Program-made: the position numbers and the translations under genes
DNA from: Rhodothermaceae bacterium
GTDB taxonomy: Bacteria; Bacteroidota; Rhodothermia; Rhodothermales; Bin80
DNA: 64,000 nt
NCBI GenBank assembly: GCA_009841335.1
Contig: VXLY01000079.1
Span: 1 to 64,000 of the forward strand
Direction of reading: 5' to 3'
Notes under the pieces: generated by a model
Databases searched by the model: none
Seen by the model: the letters and a program-made list of their open reading frames with translations, nothing else
Told to the model about the DNA's origin: nothing
Shown: piece after piece, positions 11,901-17,583 of the stretch
Numbering within the stretch: the stretch's first letter is position 1
Layout: each line of letters opens with the position of its first letter

Positions 11901-13222
11901 CCATTCTTGGCAAGGTATTCCTCCAATATGATGTGGGAATTGGTGCCAGATATTCCAAAAGAGTTGATGCCCGCAATACGTGGTCTCCCATTGGCCGCCG
12001 GAAGATCCATCATCTCCGAAGTCACGCGCAGGTTCATCTTATCCCAGTCAACGGCCGGCGTGGGGTTATGAAAATGTAAATGCTTTGGAATGACTCCACG
12101 CTGCAGAACAAGTACAGCTTTGATCAAGCCAGCAATCCCGGCAGCGGATTCAAGATGACCAATATTGGTCTTCACTGATCCCACGAGCAGCGGCCGATCC
12201 GGCGCTCGCCCCTGACCATAAACAGTTGACATTGCTTCGAGCTCAATGGGATCGCCTACGGATGTCCCTGTGCCGTGCGCTTCCACATAATCCACTTCCG
12301 CCGCGGTGACCCCCGCATCCCTGAGTGCCTGGCCCATCACCTGCTCAAGAGCAGGAATGTGCGGAACGGTCATGCCCACACTGTCTCCTCCATGATTTAC
12401 CGCCGAACCCTTAATCACTGCCCAGATTTTATCGCCATCTGCCTCGGCTTCCTGCAGACGCTTCAATACAACAACCCCGCATCCTTCGCCCCGTACATAG
12501 CCATTCGCCGATGCATCAAACACTTTACATTGTCCGTCCGGGGAGAGTATTCCCGCATCAGCACGAATCTTAAATACATGACCACTTAAAATACTCTGTA
12601 CTCCACCAACAATGGCCATATCAGTCTTTCCCCGCTGCAGATCAGATACCGCGTCGTTCACTGCAACCAGAGACGAGGCACATGCAGCATCTATCGCTTT
12701 TGATGGACCCCGAAGACCCAGAAAAAAAGATACGCGCCCATTTGGACCGCTCATACTGGTTCCAGACATCGCGTAGAGACTGGAAGCCGCATCCACAGGC
12801 TTATGATTGGATTCCACAATCCGCATCCTGTACTCATAATTACTGATCCCCGTATATACCCCTGTGAGGCTACCCTTTAGGCCAAGTGGATCTATTCCCG
12901 CGTCTTCAAGGGCCCGCCAGCTGGTTTCCACCATCATGCGTTGCTGTGGATCTAGCCAGTTGGCCTCAACAGGTGAAATCCGAAAGAATTGCGGATCAAA
13001 CTGCTCAATATCATCGAGGTATGAGCAGAAGCGACATGCATCAGGCAGATTTGGGATGTCTGCAAACATCACGTCAATGCGCCTATTTCCCGCCCCTTTC
13101 GGGATATCCATCACAGAATTTTGGCCGGAAACAAGCAAACGCCAATAATCCTGGATACTTGCGGCACCTGGAAACTTGCATGCCATTCCTACAATTGCAA
13201 GGGGAGCTTTGTCCTGATTCAT
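2972..13222 (-). CDS. Two-module type I polyketide synthase (KS-AT-DH-cMT-ER-KR-ACP-KS-AT*)
   Basis: 3416 residues. Module 1: KS (about 5-435; Cys181, His316, His356); AT (565-860; GQGSQ 575-579, Ser660 in GHSVGE, His766 in AFHS, a malonyl-type signature); DH (935-1230; His970 in HxxxGxxxxP, Asp1143); C-methyltransferase (about 1300-1630; EVGAGTG 1471-1477); ER (about 1875-2185; AGAGGVG 2014-2020); KR (about 2200-2420; GGLGGIG 2207-2213, Lys2311, Ser2334/2335, His2348 where Tyr is usual); ACP (about 2470-2555; Ser2511 in GMDSL). Module 2: KS (2577-3000; Cys2743, His2878, His2918) and a degenerate AT (about 3125-3360; Ser3220 in GISTGE). The protein stops 16 residues past a canonical post-AT linker. 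There is no loading module, docking domain or thioesterase. It probably assembles a reduced, methyl-branched chain from malonyl-CoA and SAM. The discrete ACP and hydrolase upstream on the same strand are the likely partners. Product unknown. Confidence 0.95.
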   Translation of the reverse strand: MNQDKAPLAIVGMACKFPGAASIQDYWRLLVSGQNSVMDIPKGAGNRRIDVMFADIPNLPDACRFCSYLDDIEQFDPQFFRISPVEANWLDPQQRMMVETSWRALEDAGIDPLGLKGSLTGVYTGISNYEYRMRIVESNHKPVDAASSLYAMSGTSMSGPNGRVSFFLGLRGPSKAIDAACASSLVAVNDAVSDLQRGKTDMAIVGGVQSILSGHVFKIRADAGILSPDGQCKVFDASANGYVRGEGCGVVVLKRLQEAEADGDKIWAVIKGSAVNHGGDSVGMTVPHIPALEQVMGQALRDAGVTAAEVDYVEAHGTGTSVGDPIELEAMSTVYGQGRAPDRPLLVGSVKTNIGHLESAAGIAGLIKAVLVLQRGVIPKHLHFHNPTPAVDWDKMNLRVTSEMMDLPAANGRPRIAGINSFGISGTNSHIILEEYLAKNGTSNDRNRVINVPQTVSASGERESPLSDGEVTPQRQVRLLPLSGKSPAALQSIAGNYMQWLDERGQEVTLNGSAAAPLFADMAWTAAMGRSHFEYRSGVVFQDEVSLRQKLTALADSAENIRPQAATKIAFAYTGQGSQWTGMGRAIYECEPVARAVFDRCEAVFQAERKLSLLDAIFGRTDCDLSNTAWEQPALYALECALTALWASIGIQPSVVIGHSVGELAAAQAAGVFSLEDGMRFAITRGALFAETDPGAMAAVFAPPAQVASAVEEINASTPGIGLSVSANNGTHQVVSGPIPRIQSIIEHFESEGIRVKRLNTSKAFHSAMMEPVLDTLEASLSEIAIQAPSLKVVSNLTGEVVGSGQTLDGAYWRRHGREAVAFALGVQTLSELGVDLIIEVGPRPILTNMVALAWPESQTPPFMISSLQVPSGDMPEDAATSDFQQAVAQAYQAGLTIQFEGLFAGEVRRRIQLPGYPFLRDHYWIKESKRRGFSAGDHPLLGSRRDFASGEVVYETEVFRSSPNWLQDHQVFGRVIAPGALYGAMAASACLTEGSGLVIVEDMQLHNALVFPEQKSSDSEDDDGREMQILIAPAEAEKPQRIQIFSRGEGEDWVMHVEGSLSSATAMPEESGQVNLEDLRAGMSTGSASSYYQARADTGIDLRSSFRTLKRFWYKPGEAVGEVSFPDTIESNELDIHPLILDGCFQVVAAARNPGGVEGETTYLPFGWDRLWLSGRLPNNVVCHVRMKEVSKGAKEKSGSTAEIMSAELRIYDTDGTLIGGLSGYIVKRATRGALLSAVEDIDDLLYEILWRESPLVPAVLSADFLPSPGTVAASSGLLSAYLSEEGVQPEERNALLDDLERWSRSRALATLEELGWKRKQGDIIESEVLRKRLGVISDHERVFRRMLEMLAKSGIVEELDGSFVVRIASGDALPDEMPVDLEEFADGMAERFPHGTTEVGLFRRCGTALGEVLRAQKDPLTLLFSSGDPTPGDLYLKAPVARAANRILKETVSALVSELPAERHLRIIEVGAGTGSATAAILPELPEGRFDYMYTDISAGFFAEAEARFGGKPMEYRPLNIENDPVAQGFEMHSYDLLIASNVIHATRYLHETLEYCRDLLAPSGQLVALENLSGQGWMDLTFGQLDGWWRFADDYRPHHALASPAVWRRALSDAGFGEVEILGIEETDAIRRHDKGVIVAQGPTEIQERTGVWVLVADHNGTAQCLAEDLVSNNQTVVLVEAGVADSKNLALESEEPGMIQVAIDISCRESWEELLRSVSKDLPLKGVVHLGALDGAGPNASTDEMAQDTRRIVESALVLVQAVIDTNVLPDKGIWFITRGAQVLEREFTGQIAGAALWGFGKGVSRELTHLQTRMIDLDPAETAAKPDLVTELLNPDHENHIAYRNGRRNVARLARENAGLERLSFPNDAPWVLAPDPDGVIENIHVKTLSHRGLEPKEVRVAVKAAGLNFWDVFRSLAFIQEGNLGREVCGDVLEIGSEVTTVSVGDHVVGLGFGAFAAEMVTHGELVARAPEGFSVSEMATVPSAFVSAALSYEFSGLEAGDRVLIHAGAGGVGLAAIQLAQAVGAEVFATASAPKQKYLRSLGVEHVFNSRDTLFGAEILEATDGEGIDVVLNSLTSEGFIDASLSCLVQGGRFVELARRDILSEEEMAAVRPDVKYAILELDVLKKTDPEWVGRVLRNLLKQFSEGSLTPIRHSRWPLAEASAALQFMRSARHLGKIVVTTSALVRGQLRGDRTYLVTGGLGGIGLAVANWLADHGAGAIVLNGRRPPEGEAQEVVDSLQARGVTVRVALADVTDLDAVDKMLADIREELPPLAGVIHSVGVLSDGALGNQTWDRFEQVLWPKVVGAWHLHRATADCDLDLFVLFSSRVGVMGNPGQANHATANAFLDQLAAHRRAIGLPGQAIAWGAWSEIGEAAERKESIEERRAALGGRWFTPQQGIKALDKLVRADVTHSVVMAMDWEVFQKASEDRPAILGDLLQDTSEEEADTTVFLEDPISQLRRMPAAEHKDLLISFLQQELQAVLRLPSAPSSTVGFFDLGMDSLMAVELRNRLNRAFADEYVASNTVVFDYPDINMLAEHLADELGSLGPAPAPLQLVTQQQPVVRNEEDGIAVIGMACRFPGAPDIEAFWELLESGGNTVSDGRPDSGPWEGVAGDPAADDPILRLGSFLDGLDQFDAGFFNIRPIEARGMDPRQRMLLETSWQALEDAAMDPDSLRHSRTGTYIGMAASEYRDLISGSDQEYNYLGTAGSVAIGRVAFLLGLMGPAVAVDMTCASSLAAIHQAASDLKSGDVDLALTGGVHVVLSPAINRFMAEYGMLSSSGNCRTFDASADGFVRGEGCGVVILKRLSDAVSDGDRIWGVIRGSALNQNGPSASLTVPSGQAQKQVLEDALRRAGIPPSEVDFLEAHGTGSQLGDPIEVNSVASVYGRDREADRPLLLGTAKTNIGHLESAAGVAGLIKVLLAMERRVIPKHLHFEEPNPHVEWDQLPVKVTSEKIDWPSRADRPPRAGVSAFAISGANAHVVVEGYSVPGDSGLCVPIGSPEYIAVPDLKMGVNLPDPVDEDQRRMRVLPLSAKSNEALQALAGGYLSWLDEHFKKPPEKNSDALLSDMAWTAAVGRSHLSHRAGITYDDEQSLRNGLMSVASTNGRLPVPEIAPKVAFVFNAEETLGLEMGEELYRSEPVVRAVLDRCDELLQGEFGGSLLDVMFGRSNNLSDSEVWRSPAVFALQCAQVALWESVGVSPDVVVGISTGELAAAYAAGVLKLEDGLVLAARCTELMDGYLENGNAQAILEEVSFAPPSTQMVSGSTGLQVSPELSMDAAYWTRQTRSPAALGKCVATIAKMGVTAVVEVGPDMLLKSKILSDWPKVAQQTTNGVQVPIVLASFKRPRNGSTDGSMGSSFSQSVARLYEAGLKLNFSGLFAGEKRSRISLPSYPFQREHYWFKT

Positions 13223-13832
13223 CTCTCCAGAAACTCAGTTAATCAACATTGAAAATCATCCAATCAGTTTGCTGGACGACCAAATTAATCTACTACGCAG
13301 TAGCCGAGGAAGTTGCTTTCACGCGAACAGTCATTCTGTCCACCTCTAGACGCTATTGGTGTTGGATTAAATGCAAGATAACGCAACCACCGCTATGAGA
13401 CTGTACAGTGCTCAAATTTACGGGGGGATGTCCCAAGATCAGAGATCAGCAGATCTCTTCAAATGCATTTTCAGCAGTTGAAGGCAAGGGTTTTGCTCGC
13501 ACGATATTGGGAGGACAATAATGGATTTCGTGGGGCGATGGCCCAAATAGCCTACTGACAAAATACCCGTTTTTAGACCGAATCTTCAATTTCACGCATG
13601 CTCGCATAGGGTCGTATTTAGTCGGTTGGAGAATCGCTCTTGACCAAGAGCGCCCCAAGGTCGCTTAACCGCTGAAGAACATGATTCCGGCCATACTGTG
13701 CAAAAACGACAGCTGCGTCGGACATGTTGTAGATCGTTATCACCTGGACTATCTGCAGTGGCAATTCAATGAGAATTATGCCGTCCTTGTGTTGCAGCTT
13801 ACACTCAGATATACAAATCTATTCCACCTCAA
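13223..13832. other. 610-bp non-coding stretch between hydrolase and PKS genes
   Basis: No convincing gene. The short frames on either strand here have no recognisable domain. On the minus strand, which is the PKS sense strand, it holds a 7-bp inverted repeat (13441-13447 with 13452-13458, loop AGCA) and a Bacteroidota-type promoter candidate, so it may be a long PKS leader or a remnant of lost DNA. Confidence 0.5.
13413..13443 (-). promoter_or_regulatory. Candidate Bacteroidota-type promoter for the PKS gene
   Basis: Read on the minus strand, TAAATTTG (13420 to 13413) matches the Bacteroidota -7 consensus TAnnTTTG exactly. A TCTG (13443 to 13440) matches the -33 TTTG at three of four bases with the expected 19-bp spacing. 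It lies about 190 bp upstream of the PKS start, and the left arm of the 7-bp inverted repeat overlaps the -33 box. Whether this lineage uses that consensus is assumed. Confidence 0.35.
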
Positions 13833-14771
13833 TCAAGGCTTCATGAGGTTGTACTTTCTGAGAAACTCAACTACGACTTTCGCACATTGGGCAGGCTTTT
13901 CGAGCTGAAGAAGATGTGTCGATTCAGGTAAGAAATCGTAGTCCACCTTAACAATATAGCTTAGGTCAAACGTCGGTAGATAGGAATACGGTAATGTGGG
14001 GTCAGCTCCGAGAACCTTTACTGGACAACGGATGTGATCAAAGTCTGCGAGCACTGCAAAGCTCCCCGCGAATTCCAGTATCCGCGCCTCATACTCGGGC
14101 GGACAGCACAGTTCATATCCGTCTTGATCTGCAGATTCGCGTAATGTGGTTTCTGCCAAGAGTTCAAAAACCCCAGGAAGAACCCACTGAAAACTCGGCA
14201 GGTAAGGGATAATCTCTGCGAGATGCGCCTTGGTTGGAAACTTATTGGCACGCATCCGGGTCAACCCGGCATTACGAATTGCTGCTGCCTCAAATTCAGC
14301 ATAACCTCTACCGCCCTTGCAAATGGGAGGATCAAAGAGAATAAGACCTGAAAACAGATTCGGTCTAATGTGAGGTTGTACAGCTACAAGAGCTGTCAAA
14401 GAGTGGTAAATCCCTACTCGCGGTTTACTGCCAAAATGAAGGTCAACCGCATCCAGAATCAACTCAAGATCCTGCGCAAATGTCGGAAGATTGTGGTATT
14501 TCACATCCCCAACAGGATTCCAGCCGTGATTTCTGAGATCATATACTATAACGTCAAAGTCCTCGAGAAAGAGCGACCAAAAGGGATAGTACAGATCTAC
14601 CGCGAAACCATTTCCATGGCTCAAAACAAGTCGAGGACCTGCTGGATTCCCGTGGCGGCGGATAACGACCAAGGAATCGTCACGCATGCGTACCTCATGG
14701 GCAGAGTCCGGATGGGGTACTACCCAATTCCCGCCTTCAACCGCCATTTGTTCCTGCGATGGCTTCAACAC
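13833..14771 (-). CDS. Alpha/beta-hydrolase, likely polyketide release or editing enzyme
   Basis: 312 residues from a GTG start (an ATG at codon 9, base 14747, is the alternative). Alpha/beta-hydrolase features: an oxyanion-hole SHGNG at 51-55, a strand/turn VIVYDLRNHG at 74-83, nucleophile Ser124 in GIYHSLTA, acid Asp257 in VLGADP, and His286 in ESTHLLQLEKP. The elbow departs from G-x-S-x-G: the residue two after Ser is Thr. There is no signal peptide, so the protein is cytoplasmic. It sits between the discrete ACP and the PKS on the same strand, and the PKS has no thioesterase, which makes chain release, proofreading or lactonisation plausible. That role is inferred from position. Confidence 0.8.
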   Translation of the reverse strand: MLKPSQEQMAVEGGNWVVPHPDSAHEVRMRDDSLVVIRRHGNPAGPRLVLSHGNGFAVDLYYPFWSLFLEDFDVIVYDLRNHGWNPVGDVKYHNLPTFAQDLELILDAVDLHFGSKPRVGIYHSLTALVAVQPHIRPNLFSGLILFDPPICKGGRGYAEFEAAAIRNAGLTRMRANKFPTKAHLAEIIPYLPSFQWVLPGVFELLAETTLRESADQDGYELCCPPEYEARILEFAGSFAVLADFDHIRCPVKVLGADPTLPYSYLPTFDLSYIVKVDYDFLPESTHLLQLEKPAQCAKVVVEFLRKYNLMKP

Positions 14772-14925
14772 TCTTTGATAAAGTAATTCAGGAATCTAAA
14801 TGAGCGATTCCTAGCGCACACCTCCCAGGCTCCTTGTACATAATACGAGCAGCACATGAGTGACCAGACACCCTGTTAGGTAATCTGACATCCCTGACCA
14901 TTGCCAGAATACAACACCCCCGCGT

Positions 14926-14946
14926 CCTTTGGTGAATCACCAAGGG
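14926..14946. other. Stem-loop between ACP and hydrolase genes
   Basis: A 9-bp stem (14926-14934 with 14938-14946) with a 3-nt loop, lying about 36 nt past the ACP stop on the coding strand. In plus-strand RNA all nine pairs form, one as G-U; in minus-strand RNA that pair becomes an A-C mismatch. No T-run follows on either strand, so a classical intrinsic terminator is unlikely. A 3' stabiliser or processing site that makes ACP more abundant than PKS is one possibility. Confidence 0.4.
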
Positions 14947-14982
14947 AAAACCTAGACAATAAGACCTACTCAAGAAGCGAGA

Positions 14983-15210
14983 CTAGCCACCGGCTTCGAT
15001 ATGATCGACTACTGCTCGCATGCTGCCGAGGTTTACGGCGTCCTCAGGTGTAATGTTAACATTAAACTCCTTACAAACTTCCTTCAGGAAAGAAACGGCA
15101 TCTACCGAGTTAATCCCGAGATCCGAGGCGCTGGAGTTTATTGCATTTGGGTCACTAATACCAAGGTGCTGCTCCAAGAGAGATTGAAAACGCTGTTCTG
15201 TTGTTGCCAT
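14983..15210 (-). CDS. Discrete acyl carrier protein
   Basis: 75 residues from the ATG giving MATTEQRF; the longer in-frame reading would add 29 unrelated residues. It has the four-helix ACP pattern, with the phosphopantetheine-accepting Ser35 in LGINSVDAV; the usual Asp before Ser is Asn. Cytosolic. It is the most upstream gene of the minus-strand polyketide locus, 211 bp ahead of the hydrolase. The terminal KS-AT of the PKS lacks any carrier domain, so this ACP is the natural candidate to serve that module in trans. It is not the fatty-acid AcpP, whose motif is DSLD and whose neighbours are fab genes. No phosphopantetheinyl transferase is present nearby, so activation must come from elsewhere in the genome. 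Confidence 0.85.
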   Translation of the reverse strand: MATTEQRFQSLLEQHLGISDPNAINSSASDLGINSVDAVSFLKEVCKEFNVNITPEDAVNLGSMRAVVDHIEAGG

Positions 15211-15240
15211 TATTAAGTTGTACTTGTGGTTTACGGTTAA

Positions 15241-15264
15241 TCGCGGGCTGCTATCAGCCCGCGA
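15241..15264. promoter_or_regulatory. Perfect 9-bp hairpin in the ACP leader
   Basis: A perfect GC-rich 9-bp inverted repeat (15241-15249 with 15256-15264) with a 6-nt loop, 30 bp upstream of the ACP start. No T-run follows on either strand, so it is more likely a 5'-UTR structure or an operator dyad than a terminator. Bases 15265-15497 beyond it hold no gene I can support. Confidence 0.45.
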
Positions 15265-15497
15265 GGCTAAGCTCAGAATATAGTGAAAAACTTGCACAAT
15301 TCATATCCTTCATTACTTTACTTTCGTCAGAACTTGGTTCTCTGTATGTGAGCCTCCATCAGGCCTCTGGCTTCAAGCTTAACCACATTATGCTCGAAAC
15401 CCAATCCACTAATACTAATTCCTGACAAACCCGATAAGTCAATCCACACGGAAATCAATTGAACTGTTGTATTTCTCCTGCTACGCGTTCCAAGTTT

Positions 15498-16244
15498 TCA
15501 GAAGGGAAAATCTATACTCAGATTCAACACGTGTGCTTGTAGCGGTGTGGTCTGCGTAATACGCCCAGTAAAACCAATTACATCTTCCACGGACAGCATT
15601 GGTACATCCATGGACACAATTAGTCGAATTTCGTTGCCTTCGTTGTCCGTGGCTACCACTAGGTCCTCTTCAAAGCCCGTAATGACACAGTCCGTCATCA
15701 GGATACGCCCTATACTGCGCGACGAATCTGCTTGCACATCGGAGATACTTGTGTAGTCAATGCTCCAGGTCAGCGCACCTGCCCGAGTCATCAGCGACCT
15801 GAACCCCGACTCAAGGCCTGCCCGATACTCTCCCGTACCAAAAAAATTCGCCATCTCTACCTTGATCGAATCCAGTACCTGGGCTGACAGCTCCCATGCT
15901 ATACCGTTACCTACAGTAATATGAACTAATCGCTCCACCGGGGCAAGGAGAACCATAATTCCATTATTGGTTTCTGGTGCACCCAGTTCCCAAGACGTAT
16001 ATATTGCCTCTGTGTACGCCTCTATTGACTGCTGCTGCAAGGATTCCACAGTTACTCCCACGAGTGCAACCGATGAACTGTCGTAAAAAGCCGATACCAT
16101 ATTCATCAGTTCATACTCATCTTCCGCTTCCAACACATCCGCCTGATCAACTATCCAGTCAGGTTCGAGCGGCTGATCGGCTATCATGCAGCCAAACACT
16201 ATGACCGTGAGTAGAAAAAACACGATATGCTTCCACATACTCAT
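15498..16244 (-). CDS. TPM-domain lipoprotein (YgcG/Psb32 family)
   Basis: 248 residues. The N-terminal hydrophobic segment ends in a lipobox-like VFGC (Cys19, counting from the first ATG), predicting an envelope-anchored lipoprotein. Residues about 30-165 form a TPM domain: the opening WIVDQADVLEAEDEYEL matches the family start, and NGIMVLLAP and the following I-x-V-G-x-G-I strand match its core. The remaining 80 residues look like a small OB-like beta domain (VITGFEEDLVVATDNEGNE). TPM proteins act in membrane-protein or photosystem repair and stress in other bacteria and plants; the role here is unknown. It stands alone, 175 bp downstream of hisI on the same strand. Confidence 0.8.
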   Translation of the reverse strand: MSMWKHIVFFLLTVIVFGCMIADQPLEPDWIVDQADVLEAEDEYELMNMVSAFYDSSSVALVGVTVESLQQQSIEAYTEAIYTSWELGAPETNNGIMVLLAPVERLVHITVGNGIAWELSAQVLDSIKVEMANFFGTGEYRAGLESGFRSLMTRAGALTWSIDYTSISDVQADSSRSIGRILMTDCVITGFEEDLVVATDNEGNEIRLIVSMDVPMLSVEDVIGFTGRITQTTPLQAHVLNLSIDFPF

Positions 16245-16419
16245 CGGCCGAACCCCGCTGGAAAGTTGTAGGAAAATAATAGTAATAATTTGCCTGTCTT
16301 ATCGCAACGTAAACAACCAAACTACCGTGTTCTGTATGCGCAAGTATATCATGCAAAAGCCGACATCTGGTGCTGTTACTTTATCTAATCCTCCTGGGAT
16401 ATCCAACAATCGGTATGAT

Positions 16420-16776
16420 TCATGCTTCCAGCTTCCGGTGGAAACATGTTCTAGCCCCAGTATGACATGCCCCACTACCTTCCTGTTTCACTTCAAACAG
16501 CAGCGCGTCTCCATCGCAATCTAATCTTATGGATCTTACTCTTTGGAACTGACCGCTTGTTTGACCTTTGATCCAGACGCACTTCCGAGATCGACTCCAA
16601 TACGTCATGGTACCAGTTTCTATCGTCTGCACCAATGTAGCCCGATTCATGTAAGCTACCATCAATACCTCATGTGTGCTTACATCCTGAACAACGGTTG
16701 TTATTAGACCATCTTTAGTAAATACCGCGTCAGCCATCTTTGCGGTTATAAGTTTGTCCATTTTTTGGATCTTCAT
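16420..16776 (-). CDS. hisI: Phosphoribosyl-AMP cyclohydrolase
   Basis: 118 residues, the full length of monofunctional HisI. It hydrolyses the adenine ring of phosphoribosyl-AMP, the third step of histidine synthesis, in the cytoplasm. The zinc/magnesium motif CDGDALLF and the downstream GACHTG with a further Cys six residues later are all present, as is YWSRSRK. There is no HisE (pyrophosphohydrolase) domain fused to the C-terminus and no other his gene in the window, so it is an orphan of the pathway here. It is divergent from yidD, with about 70 bp between the starts. Confidence 0.95.
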   Translation of the reverse strand: MKIQKMDKLITAKMADAVFTKDGLITTVVQDVSTHEVLMVAYMNRATLVQTIETGTMTYWSRSRKCVWIKGQTSGQFQRVRSIRLDCDGDALLFEVKQEGSGACHTGARTCFHRKLEA

Positions 16777-16846
16777 TGTTAATGGGGACCTTTATGTAAA
16801 AGAGATGTAGGACAGGCAATCCCTACATCACTGTTAATACCAGTGC

Positions 16847-17089
16847 ATGCTGCGAAAGTTATTCATATTGCCGATACGGGCTTATCAGTTGTTGATAGCT
16901 CCGCATCTGCCCAATGCATGCCGCTACACACCTTCATGCTCAAATTATGCCATTCAGGCCATTAACCAGTATGGTATACTTAAAGGGGTAGTCTTGGGCA
17001 TCTGGCGCTTAATGCGATGCAATCCGTGGGCAAAACACGGATACGACCCTCCTAGATGGTTCGGTGAACATTCTGCTGTGGATCAATGA
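16847..17089 (+). CDS. yidD: Membrane protein insertion efficiency factor YidD
   Basis: 80 residues. The family core CRYTPSCSNYAIQAI is intact, with the amphipathic N-terminus (LPIRAYQLLIAP) expected of YidD. The end, WAKHGYDPPRW, matches the family GGxDPVP region loosely. It is a small membrane-associated protein that assists YidC-dependent insertion. In most genomes it lies between rnpA and yidC; here it is detached from them and instead overlaps moaB by 4 bp (ATGA), suggesting translational coupling. Confidence 0.95.
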   Translation: MLRKLFILPIRAYQLLIAPHLPNACRYTPSCSNYAIQAINQYGILKGVVLGIWRLMRCNPWAKHGYDPPRWFGEHSAVDQ

Positions 17090-17580
17090 GTTGTCACGAA
17101 TCCAATGCACCCACCATATTGCGGTTCGCACTGATTACAGTCAGCGACACACGAAAGAAAACCACAGACACAAGTGGCCTCCATATGGCGAACCTGATCA
17201 CAGAAAATGGTCACGAGATAACCTCACAATCAATCATACCGGATGAACCGACAATAATAAAGGAGGTCATTCGTGCACAATCCGAGTCAGCAGATGTGTT
17301 GTGCCTAAGTGGTGGAACGGGCATCAGCCGCAGAGACCAAACTTACGAGGCGGTCAGTGCACTTCTGGACAGAACGATGCCGGGCTTCGGCGAACTCTTT
17401 CGCATGCTTTCCTGGCAACAGGTCGGCAGTAAGGCCATGCTCTCCCGAGCGATTGCCGGGATTTACGGTAGCTTGGTCGTATTTGCTCTTCCGGGCTCGC
17501 CTAAAGCCGTTGTGTTGGCAATGGAAAAATTAATACTCCCCGAGGCCCGACATATAGTTTCTGAACTGCGTAAACATTGA
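17086..17580 (+). CDS. moaB: Molybdenum cofactor biosynthesis protein, MoaB/MogA family
   Basis: 164 residues. The MoCF-binding fold is evident: FALITVSDTR near the N-terminus, then LCLSGGTGISRRDQT and FALPGSPKAVVLAME, which are the molybdopterin-binding loops. The family adenylylates molybdopterin before molybdate insertion. Here the motif following GGTG is I-S-R-R-D rather than the more usual hydrophobic variants. It overlaps yidD by 4 bp and is followed immediately by the next gene. No other moa/moe gene is in the window. Confidence 0.9.
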   Translation: MSCHESNAPTILRFALITVSDTRKKTTDTSGLHMANLITENGHEITSQSIIPDEPTIIKEVIRAQSESADVLCLSGGTGISRRDQTYEAVSALLDRTMPGFGELFRMLSWQQVGSKAMLSRAIAGIYGSLVVFALPGSPKAVVLAMEKLILPEARHIVSELRKH

Positions 17581-17583
17581 TTG

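Noticed and set aside
2972-13222. Inactive KR because of Tyr to His at the catalytic position
   Set aside because: The G-Q-A-N-H-A variant is, to my recollection, found in other bacterial PKSs with working KRs, and the Lys, Ser and NADPH motifs are intact, so inactivity cannot be claimed.
13446-13658. 70-residue minus-strand frame in the gap before the PKS
   Set aside because: No domain, hydrophobic segment or family motif, and it covers the candidate PKS promoter region. Probably non-coding.
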